DNA from: an uncultured Fibrobacter sp.
GTDB lineage: Bacteria > Fibrobacterota > Fibrobacteria > Fibrobacterales > Fibrobacteraceae
Direction: 5' to 3'
Assembly: GCA_934691725.1 (NCBI GenBank)
Contig: CAKUTF010000020.1
Coordinates: forward strand, 1-46,335
Length of the DNA: 46,335 bases
A program made the translations under genes and the position numbers. Positions 1-5,845 of this stretch are shown here, in pieces (positions within the stretch are counted from its first letter, which is position 1; every line of letters begins with the position of its first letter). The notes beneath the pieces were generated by a model. The model had not been told where the DNA came from and searched no databases. It worked only from the letters and a program-made list of their open reading frames with translations.

Positions 1-66
1 TCGACCCGCTCCGAAGAGGCCTTGGTCAACGTTTCCTGCGCGGCTACGATGCTCAGGCGATTATGA
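1..66 (+). pseudogene. 3' end of a probable transposase (cut by window edge)
   Basis: An open frame enters from the left edge and ends at TGA 64-66; its last residues read STRSEEALVNVSCAATMLRR-L. The same bases occur once more, perfectly inverted, at the right edge. A short coding tail with a sharply bounded repeat at both ends of a contig is what insertion-sequence copies give. The transposase family cannot be named from 21 residues. Confidence 0.5.
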
Positions 67-77
67 AAACAGGCTCT
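10..77 (+). mobile_element. Left copy of 68-bp inverted repeat (probable IS end)
   Basis: Bases 10-77 are the exact reverse complement of 46268-46335. Identity stops at 77/78, just past the stop codon of the partial frame, as expected for the outer end of an insertion sequence; the terminal bases read AGAGCCTGTTTTCATAATCG when viewed from outside. Bases 1-9 have no partner because the other copy is cut by the window end. Confidence 0.75.
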
Positions 78-79
78 TA

Positions 80-600
80 GTTGAGAGCGCTTAGAGCTTA
101 GAACCGCGGACGTCTATGTTCAGGGATGAGGGAATAGGGATTAGACCGCAAACGTCTAAGGAAATGAGAAATTAGCAATGAGTAATGAGGAATTGGTCTG
201 TGGAGCGAGCTTTTTCATATGCTGAAGCCAGATTTGTATGAGACTTTACAGTTTGATTGCTAAATCCTAACATCTGATTTCTGTTTCCTGCCTCCTGATT
301 TCTGGCAACTAATAACTATTCATTATTAACTAAGCGCTAAGCTCTCAGTTCTAAGCTCTGGACATGCACCAAAGACTATTCCCTTCTCCCAGATCCCTAA
401 TAGCGGTTCGCTAAACAGTCAATTCCTCATTCCTAATTCCTAACTGCCCACTAGCCACTGCTCACTGATTTCTGACTTCTGTCAACTACCAACTATCCAC
501 TATCAACTAGGCTCTGACACTGTTTCCTGATTCCTATTTCCTGATTTTTCCCAGCTCTCAACTCTCAACGATTAACGCCTAATCGACCGCATCCGCCAAT
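80..600. repeat. Mosaic intergenic repeat region 1
   Basis: The stretch before the first gene holds no supportable gene. It is a mosaic of short related words: GGGATTAG, AATTAGCAATGAGTAATGAG, GAGCTTAGAAC and the motif CGCGGACGTCTA (about 107-117, variant near 147-156). The right half (about 300-600) carries the complementary words (ATTCCTCATTCCTAATTCC, TGATTTCTG), so the block is a loose imperfect inverted repeat. The same words recur in five other spacers of this window. Confidence 0.7.
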
Positions 601-655
601 CTTTTCTCCTTTTGACGAAATTCGAATAAAGTTTTTTTTCTTTGTCGCAAATTAT

Positions 656-661
656 GTATAT
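656..661 (+). promoter_or_regulatory. -10-like box before the lipoprotein gene
   Basis: TATATT lies 41 nt before the ATG at 703 in an AT-rich stretch (604-660). The same hexamer precedes several other genes here. No convincing -35 is seen. AAAGGA at 691-696 is the ribosome binding site. Confidence 0.4.
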
Positions 662-702
662 TGCTGTTATCAAAAAGACCCGTTTGGGTCAAAGGAAATC
701 AT

Positions 703-1284
703 ATGAATCGTAAAATTCTTGTCGTGGGAGCGCTTCTGTGCGCTATGGGATTTACCGGTTGCGCTAGTTCAGCACAAAAGGCTTCCGAGGGAGGATTCCA
801 GACGGTGGAAACTCCGGCGACGCAGCTCGAAGAATACAAGGCGGAACTTGCCGGTAAGGACATTGCGGCTTCCATCGGGATGGCTGTCTCGAATGACGAG
901 ATGATTGCGAGGACCCAGGCTGCGGACGAGGCGCGAGCGGCTCTAGCCGAGGCGACGAAGACCCAGGTGAACCGCTACAAGGAGCAATACGGCAAGAATG
1001 TCGATGGCAAGGCTCTCAAGATCTGGGAAGAAAAGGCGAACGAATACACGGAACAGGAACTGGTCGGGGCGAATGTTCTCCGCACGATTACGCAATACAA
1101 CGCCGAAAGCGGGCAGTACAAGATTTACGTCCTTGTCGCAATGGACCCGGCGAAGATGGCGGAATCGCTGAAAAAGGCCGCCGAGGAAAATCAGGAATTC
1201 ATGCTCCGCGCCGAAAGCGCCGATATGCAGAAGCGCATGAACGAAGCCGCGGCGAAGTACAAGGAAGAACTTAAGAAAAAATAA
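703..1284 (+). CDS. LPP20-like outer-membrane lipoprotein
   Basis: A 193-residue protein. The N-terminus is a lipoprotein signal (hydrophobic stretch 5-16, then FTGC with the lipid-accepting cysteine at residue 20 followed by ASS). The middle (about 50-160) resembles the LPP20 family: a conserved GMAVSND-type segment followed by alternating Ala/Glu helices (ADEARAALAEATK), then a beta-rich stretch (YKIYVLVAMDPA). The C-terminus is a charged helix rich in Lys/Glu. An upstream in-frame TTG at 661 exists, but ATG 703 directly starts the signal peptide and has a binding site. It is monocistronic and ends at a strong hairpin. The exact role is unknown; a structural or adhesion-related envelope lipoprotein is typical for the family. 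Confidence 0.75.
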   Translation: MNRKILVVGALLCAMGFTGCASSAQKASEGGFQTVETPATQLEEYKAELAGKDIAASIGMAVSNDEMIARTQAADEARAALAEATKTQVNRYKEQYGKNVDGKALKIWEEKANEYTEQELVGANVLRTITQYNAESGQYKIYVLVAMDPAKMAESLKKAAEENQEFMLRAESADMQKRMNEAAAKYKEELKKK

Positions 1285-1301
1285 TCCCGAAGCTTGATAC
1301 G

Positions 1302-1328
1302 AAAACGGTTCCGGTAGGGAACCGTTTT
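1302..1328. terminator. Bidirectional terminator
   Basis: AAAACGGTTCC (1302-1312), 5-nt loop, GGAACCGTTTT (1318-1328). The perfect 11-bp stem has A-tract and T-tract arms, so it can serve both the lipoprotein gene and the converging Fic gene. Confidence 0.8.
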
Positions 1329-1404
1329 GCCTTGTTGCAAAAGACGATTCCTTTGTCCTGTAGGCGAAAATTTTGTGCTGCAGTACTGTATCGTGCGATC
1401 AAAA

Positions 1405-2487
1405 TTACAGCAGCTCGACCAGGTCGTAAAAATAATAGAGGTTTCCGCGCTTTCTGTCGTCGGCAAACACGATGTTGTTCGCTGTCAGCTTGTCTAGCAG
1501 GCGATTGACCGTGGTATTGGAAAGTCCCGTTTCCCGTTCGATGGCGCGGCTGTTCTGGATCGGGTTTTTGAAAAAACAGCTGAAAACCTGCCGCAACAAG
1601 CGTGAAGAGGATATGTCCGAAACTTTTTTCAGACTGGACGTGTAAAGTTCTTCGATTTTTTGAACATTGCCCTCGTATTTGACGCATTGCCTGTCCACGA
1701 TTCCCAGGAAAAACTTAATCCATTCGTTCCAGGCTCCGTTTGTCCGGACGTCGTTCAGCATTTTATAGTAGCGGAATTTTTCTTTTTCAATCGCTTCGCT
1801 CAAAAAGAGCCAGGGCATTTCGATTTCTTTCGTCTTGAAAAGAAACAGCGGAATCAGCATGCGTCCTAGACGCCCGTTGCCGTCTGCGAAGGGATGGATC
1901 GTTTCAAACTGTGCATGGATGACCGCTGCATTTACCAGGTTGCGCTCGCCGGAAGTCGGATTGTTCATGAAGGAAACCAGGTTGTCCATGAGCGGTTTCA
2001 CGCATTTTGCTTCCGGCGGAACAAAAGTGATTTCCTTGGAATTCTCGTTTTGGATGAAATTCTGCCCACTCCGATAGTGCCCGATGGATTCCGTCGTCCG
2101 ATGGACGTTGCCGCTTAGTAGGATTTGGTGCATTTCCAGGAGCATTTCCTCGGTAAAGGCTCCCGTGCGCATCAGGTAGTCGCGTCCGTACCTTGTGGCT
2201 GCGGAATAGTTCCGGACTTCGTTTACATCCTTGTCCGAGTTGTCTTCCAGCGTTGTTTTTTCGAGCGAGTTTTCTAGCGATGTGCGCGTCCCTTCCATCC
2301 GGCTCGAATGCAGGCTTTCCTTGATGTACATCGACGCCATGCAGGATTCTCTTGCAATCGATCTCTTTAAAACCGCCGAATAAACTTTGAGTCGGGAAAC
2401 GGAATCGACCAGTTCATCGATAAAGGTGGATTTGTCGATGCAATCAAAAGCGGATTCGATGTTTTCTGCGACAAAGGGTTTTAGCAT
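1405..2487 (-). CDS. Fic family protein with winged-helix C-terminus
   Basis: A 360-residue Fic (AMPylator-type) protein. Domains in order: Fic N-terminal helical region (1-90) containing an inhibitory motif of the form SxxxEG at 61-66 (SSRMEG), the Fic core with the complete catalytic motif HPFADGNGRLGR at 198-209 (His198), and a C-terminal winged-helix-like region (about 295-360, AIERETGLSNTTVNRLLDKL). Known family chemistry is transfer of AMP from ATP to a Ser/Thr/Tyr hydroxyl of a target protein; an intact inhibitory motif in the N-terminal helix restrains it. Motif and inhibitor are both intact, so an active, auto-inhibited enzyme is expected. No antitoxin partner lies next to it. A TATATT box (2503-2498) lies 10 nt before the ATG, so the mRNA may have almost no leader. 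The target is unknown; the winged helix suggests DNA binding or self-regulation. Confidence 0.93.
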   Translation of the reverse strand: MLKPFVAENIESAFDCIDKSTFIDELVDSVSRLKVYSAVLKRSIARESCMASMYIKESLHSSRMEGTRTSLENSLEKTTLEDNSDKDVNEVRNYSAATRYGRDYLMRTGAFTEEMLLEMHQILLSGNVHRTTESIGHYRSGQNFIQNENSKEITFVPPEAKCVKPLMDNLVSFMNNPTSGERNLVNAAVIHAQFETIHPFADGNGRLGRMLIPLFLFKTKEIEMPWLFLSEAIEKEKFRYYKMLNDVRTNGAWNEWIKFFLGIVDRQCVKYEGNVQKIEELYTSSLKKVSDISSSRLLRQVFSCFFKNPIQNSRAIERETGLSNTTVNRLLDKLTANNIVFADDRKRGNLYYFYDLVELL

Positions 2488-2539
2488 AGTAAAAACAAAT
2501 ATATCTAAAACCGTTTATAGAAAACAAGGGCGCATTTGT

Positions 2540-3277
2540 TTAGTTGTTCACGGATTTTCCGTATTGCTGTATCAGGGAGTCGAGGCAATCGGGCTTAAAG
2601 TATAGTTGTTCAAAAACCTCGTACAGGGCGTGGACATTGGCTGTATCGCCGAAATACTCCGAAGCCATTCGCCTTGATATGTTTTCCGGGGCGCGTGAAC
2701 CAAAAAAGCCGTCTCGAGTCATCACGATAATGCCGCATTTTACTTTTTGCCGGTAATCCAAAAGAGACTTTAGAGGTTCATCTTCTTCGTTTTTTTTCGT
2801 AGAATCAGGAACTCCGGCAGAGAAACGTATGATTAGGACATACTTGCGCCCGCCGGGAACAATCGGGTATAATTCAAAAAGGTCTTGGTCAAAATGATAT
2901 TGTTCCTTTCGAAATACGGAAACAAATTTGGAATCGTTCAAGGTGCGGAAAACCCGAATGTCGGGAATTATCATGTGTCCTTCATCGCATCCGTCCTGCC
3001 CAAAGTCTCCTCTGCCAAAATGATATTTCTCTATTAATGTGTCATAACGGGAATCGCCTTGCTTCTTCATAAGAACATCGATGAAACAGTCTGGAGGCCT
3101 TAAAAACTGGATATAGGGATGTGCGTTTACAAAAAGAGCGATATCCAGGCCGTTTTTATTGAATCGTCTTGCGTATTCGGAATGGATGTAGTCTGGGAAA
3201 GCGTTTTTCCACACGGCAATCCCGAGAAGAAAGTATGGCACGACGATGACATCAAGGAATATAACAACCCATTTCAT
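2540..3277 (-). CDS. Membrane-anchored protein of duplicated pair, copy A (partner gene)
   Basis: A 245-residue protein, not recognised. Residues 3-22 form one hydrophobic segment (WVVIFLDVIVVPYFLLGIAV), probably an uncleaved anchor; the rest (about 25-245) is soluble and mixed alpha/beta. The start overlaps the end of the upstream short gene by 26 bp, so the two are translationally coupled; the first residues MKW are the shifted reading of that gene's NEMG end. The last ~25 residues (FEQLYFKPDCLDSLIQQYGK) match the end of the copy B partner (FDLNKDCLDSLAEHYGK), while the middles do not resemble each other. Conserved ends with a variable core, and a membrane anchor, are consistent with an immunity or antitoxin role, but that is inference. 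Confidence 0.7.
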   Translation of the reverse strand: MKWVVIFLDVIVVPYFLLGIAVWKNAFPDYIHSEYARRFNKNGLDIALFVNAHPYIQFLRPPDCFIDVLMKKQGDSRYDTLIEKYHFGRGDFGQDGCDEGHMIIPDIRVFRTLNDSKFVSVFRKEQYHFDQDLFELYPIVPGGRKYVLIIRFSAGVPDSTKKNEEDEPLKSLLDYRQKVKCGIIVMTRDGFFGSRAPENISRRMASEYFGDTANVHALYEVFEQLYFKPDCLDSLIQQYGKSVNN

Positions 3278-3530
3278 TCAGACAGCCCTCCCGGATTTTG
3301 TTGATGAACGCCCGCTTTGCCGCATCGATGAAAATAGAATTTACAAAGGGCGTTAACGGGAAAAAGTTGAAACGGTTTACGTGCTTTGTTGGCTGCGGCT
3401 TGTACGCGTATTTGCTAGGAATCTGGGTTTGCGTCGTGCTTGCCGGAGCCGCCCATTTCGGGGGAAGAATCGCTTGAAGTCCGTTCGTCGGGCGGTTTGA
3501 GCGAAACGTCGGAATGTAGGTTTCTGGCAT
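3252..3530 (-). CDS. Short, internally deleted paralogue of the 314-residue protein (copy A)
   Basis: A 92-residue protein. Its first ~32 residues (MPETYIPTFRSNRPTNGLQA then ILPPKW-APA-TT) match the N-terminus of the 314-residue copy B protein, and its last ~40 residues (FFPLTPFVNSIFIDAAKRAF then INKIREG) match that protein's C-terminus (FFPLTLRINPYLLEISKQAF then INKILRG). About 220 residues of core are missing, with the frame kept. It overlaps the following membrane-protein gene by 26 bp, as copy B does. No signal peptide is seen. Function unknown. Retention of both ends and of the coupling suggests that the ends do something themselves (targeting, partner contact or translation of the next gene), or that this is a decaying copy. 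Confidence 0.65.
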   Translation of the reverse strand: MPETYIPTFRSNRPTNGLQAILPPKWAAPASTTQTQIPSKYAYKPQPTKHVNRFNFFPLTPFVNSIFIDAAKRAFINKIREGCLNEMGCYIP

Positions 3531-3569
3531 CTTTTTCCTTTGCCCTTGTTTTTATCGGGCGGTTAATGG

Positions 3570-3599
3570 TTTACCGAAGGCGAAGGAATTTGGTATCTT
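3570..3599 (+). promoter_or_regulatory. Candidate promoter for small RNA, copy A
   Basis: TTTACC (3570-3575), an 18-bp spacer and TATCTT (3594-3599) on the plus strand, pointing away from the short gene. The element is repeated nearly base for base at 5511-5540. A similar GAATTTGGTATATT precedes the DJ-1 gene (30553-30566), which supports the -10 assignment. Confidence 0.4.
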
Positions 3600-3604
3600 T
3601 GTCT

Positions 3605-3672
3605 TGCCGATAGAGTTACCCAACTCTTCCGCCGAAGGACCTCCAACTGCAATCGGAGGTCCTTCCTTTTTC
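3605..3672 (+). ncRNA. Candidate small RNA ending in a strong terminator, copy A
   Basis: After the promoter-like element come two hairpins: GAGTT-ACCC-AACTC (3613-3626), and an 11-bp perfect stem GAAGGACCTCC (3634-3644) / GGAGGTCCTTC (3655-3665) with a 10-nt loop, then CTTTTT (3666-3671). This is the layout of a short independent RNA with its own intrinsic terminator. Copy B differs at one stem base (C to T), which keeps pairing as G-U in the plus-strand RNA but would give a C-A mismatch in the minus-strand RNA, so the plus strand is the likely product. Alternatively it is a leader or attenuator element of the minus-strand gene. RNA ends are estimates. Confidence 0.45.
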
Positions 3673-3689
3673 GGATGTCTTGATGTTCG

Positions 3690-3725
3690 CTTTTATAAAT
3701 ATAGAAAAATTTTAATTAAAAACTG
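3690..3725 (-). promoter_or_regulatory. AT-rich candidate promoter for the copy A pair
   Basis: Read on the minus strand this stretch gives TTAATTAAAATTTTTC then TATATTTATAAAA, with TATATT usable as a -10 box. The same block is present before copy B (about 5635-5665). Transcription from here would run through the hairpin block as a ~150-nt leader before the ATG at 3530, antisense to the candidate small RNA. Confidence 0.35.
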
Positions 3726-3773
3726 TATAAAAACGAAAAACAATAAATGTTTTTGATAAAAAATGTTTATTAG

Positions 3774-4544
3774 TTATCCTCGGGTTTTCCCATAATGCTC
3801 TGCCAGGGAATCGAGGCAGTCCTTGTTTAAATCGAACTTGTCGAATGCTTCGCGCAGACCTTGGACGAAGAGGGAATCGTTCATCATCCGGTTTTCGTAT
3901 TCGACCAATTCCGCTTTAAACCTTTCCCGTTCTTTCTTTCGTTCTGGCCAGTCACCATAGAATTGGGTCGATACTTTGCAGTGCGAGTGGATGTTCTTGT
4001 CGATTCGGGGCAGTTTGCATTTGCCGTAGTACTTGAAGACGATGTCTCCATATTCGTCAAAGCCTACTTCTATCTGCAACTGAAAACGTCTTTCTCTTGC
4101 ATCGGCGACATAGATGACCGTTTCGGGGGGAAGAAGGGTTTCTTCCTCGTACGGATTCCAGCTGAGTCCGATATTCGGGGTTGCCGCCATATAGGAATAT
4201 CCGTAGCTGTCTATGGCATCAAAGCATGAAACTTCGTCTATCTCTGGGCTGACATAGCGCGCGTTAAAAGACGACATGTGCAAAAGTCGGTAATCCGTTT
4301 CGTCTAAAAACTTATACCATATCCGTATTTCAAAAAAATGATAGTAGTGGAGACCTCTTTGTCCTGGCTTATTGACAAATTCGGCGATTTCCGCATTGCC
4401 CGTTTTGATAACCCTTACCTGGTCGGAAAAAACAAACTGGCTGAAAATGTTCCCTTTGACAAGATGGCCGATGGTAAAAAACAAGGCGACCGCTGCAAAG
4501 GGAGCGGATACGATAAGGAAAATTTTAGTCCATCCCCATTTCAT
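3774..4544 (-). CDS. Membrane-anchored protein of duplicated pair, copy B (partner gene)
   Basis: A 256-residue protein, not recognised. Residues 8-30 are hydrophobic (IFLIVSAPFAAVALFFTIG), one N-terminal anchor; the remainder is soluble with many aromatic beta-type stretches (HYYHFFEIRIWYKFLDE). It overlaps the end of the 314-residue gene by 20 bp: its MKWGW is the shifted reading of HEMGMD. Its C-terminus (KDCLDSLAEHYGK) matches that of the copy A partner and the core differs. Together with its neighbour it forms a two-gene unit repeated in tandem. An immunity-type role is possible but not shown. Confidence 0.7.
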   Translation of the reverse strand: MKWGWTKIFLIVSAPFAAVALFFTIGHLVKGNIFSQFVFSDQVRVIKTGNAEIAEFVNKPGQRGLHYYHFFEIRIWYKFLDETDYRLLHMSSFNARYVSPEIDEVSCFDAIDSYGYSYMAATPNIGLSWNPYEEETLLPPETVIYVADARERRFQLQIEVGFDEYGDIVFKYYGKCKLPRIDKNIHSHCKVSTQFYGDWPERKKERERFKAELVEYENRMMNDSLFVQGLREAFDKFDLNKDCLDSLAEHYGKTRG

Positions 4545-5469
4545 GCAAAAATCCTCTTAAAATCTTGTTGATGAACGCCTGTTTGGAGATTTCCAAAAGA
4601 TAGGGATTTATCCTTAAAGTCAGCGGGAAAAAATAGTGCTTGTTTACTTTTTCGACAAACTTTTTCCAACCGCCATAAGAATGGATAAAAGTACCGAACC
4701 TGTCGAAGTCCTTTTGCCTGTAGTAACGGTCCATCGCCTCGTAAAAGGACAATCCTCTGTTGTTTACCAAGGAGGCGATATTGCGAGCGTCAATATCGGC
4801 ATAAAAATCGCCGGTTCCAAAGAACTCGCTGTATTGGGGATGGCTTCCGCCTATGTAATTCAAGGCGGAGTCGCGTATCGCCGCATAACTAAGAGCTTTT
4901 TTCTTTCGTATGGAGTCGAGATGTGCCGCATAGGTGAACATGTCGCCTGCCCAGCTCGCCCATTCCGTAGGAATTGCGCAATCGTCGCTGTAGCAATCCA
5001 TGTACCGGCTAAAGGCTGCATTGAAATGGGGAAAGTCAACGGATATGCCCATATCGGGGAATTCTAAAGAACCAAAACGTCCGCCTTTCGAGAACATGCC
5101 CTGATAGTCTGGATGAGTTAAATGGAGCATGAATTTTAAATAGGGACTGGCGATGCCCGATGTGGCGTTCCATTTCAAGTCGTTGTATCCACCGAAATCT
5201 CTCAAAACCTGAGCGATTTCCAACGCTCGTTTTCTTTTCCAGTTTGACTGCCATGTAGGGATGAAACTCAATTCATCTATATTTTGGATGGCTTGTAAAA
5301 GCGAATCTAAGTCTGTTGCCTCTTTTGATAAGTCTAGCTGTTGTTCGTATGCTGATGGCTGTGCGACATGTGTCGTGTTTGCCGGCGCTTTCCACTGCGG
5401 AGAGAGAATCGCTTGAAGTCCGTTCGTCGGGTGGTTTGGGCGAAACGTCGGAAGATAGGTTTCAGGCAT
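4525..5469 (-). CDS. Conserved-end, variable-core protein of duplicated pair, copy B (full length)
   Basis: A 314-residue protein, not recognised. N-terminus MPETYLPTFRPNHPTNGLQA (1-20) with no signal peptide or membrane segment; Pro/Thr-rich to about residue 40, then a helical, aromatic-rich core (60-260) with the segment FGTGDFYADIDARN, then the conserved end (YFFPLTLRINPYLLEISKQ to MGMD). The ends are shared with the 92-residue protein at 3252-3530. It lies first in a two-gene unit and its stop overlaps the next start by 20 bp. A constant N-terminal tag with an exchangeable body and a coupled partner is the arrangement seen in effector/immunity modules; the sequence itself gives no catalytic signature that I can name. 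Confidence 0.7.
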   Translation of the reverse strand: MPETYLPTFRPNHPTNGLQAILSPQWKAPANTTHVAQPSAYEQQLDLSKEATDLDSLLQAIQNIDELSFIPTWQSNWKRKRALEIAQVLRDFGGYNDLKWNATSGIASPYLKFMLHLTHPDYQGMFSKGGRFGSLEFPDMGISVDFPHFNAAFSRYMDCYSDDCAIPTEWASWAGDMFTYAAHLDSIRKKKALSYAAIRDSALNYIGGSHPQYSEFFGTGDFYADIDARNIASLVNNRGLSFYEAMDRYYRQKDFDRFGTFIHSYGGWKKFVEKVNKHYFFPLTLRINPYLLEISKQAFINKILRGFLHEMGMD

Positions 5470-5510
5470 CTTTTTTCCTTTGCCCGTGGTTTTTATCGGG
5501 CGGTTGATGG

Positions 5511-5540
5511 TTTACCGAAGGCGAAGGAATTTGGTATCTT
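5511..5540 (+). promoter_or_regulatory. Candidate promoter for small RNA, copy B
   Basis: TTTACC (5511-5516), an 18-bp spacer and TATCTT (5535-5540) are identical to copy A. The block is conserved although the genes it precedes have diverged strongly in their cores. Confidence 0.4.
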
Positions 5541-5545
5541 TGTCT

Positions 5546-5613
5546 TGCCGATAGAGTTACCCAACTCTTCCGCCGAAGGACTTCCGACTGCAATCGGAGG
5601 TCCTTCCTTTTTC
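5546..5613 (+). ncRNA. Candidate small RNA ending in a strong terminator, copy B
   Basis: Same structure as copy A: a GAGTT-ACCC-AACTC hairpin, then GAAGGACTTCC (5575-5585) / GGAGGTCCTTC (5596-5606) and CTTTTT (5607-5612). The single stem change T5582 pairs with G as a wobble in the plus-strand RNA. The loop differs at one base only (GACTGCAATC here, AACTGCAATC in copy A). It lies between the copy B pair (minus strand) and ppk (plus strand). Confidence 0.45.
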
Positions 5614-5845
5614 GGTTGTTTTGATGATAGCTGTCATAAATATAGAAAATTTTTAATTAAAAAATTTCATAAAACGAGAAACAAGAAACATTTTTGACAA
5701 AAAGTGTATTTTGAACATCTCAATTGGAAATTTCGATAGCCAAGGCAGCCCGCTCGGCGATTCTCCTGGATTTTACATAGAGTTTAAAAAATCTTGCGTT
5801 TTCTTTCTCCGAAATTTTCCAAACGCTTCCTATTTTCGTGGAACT

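Noticed and set aside
5711..5845. N-terminal extension of polyphosphate kinase from a TTG
   Set aside because: The 45 extra residues do not resemble PPK. The family start and a -10-like box point to ATG 5846.
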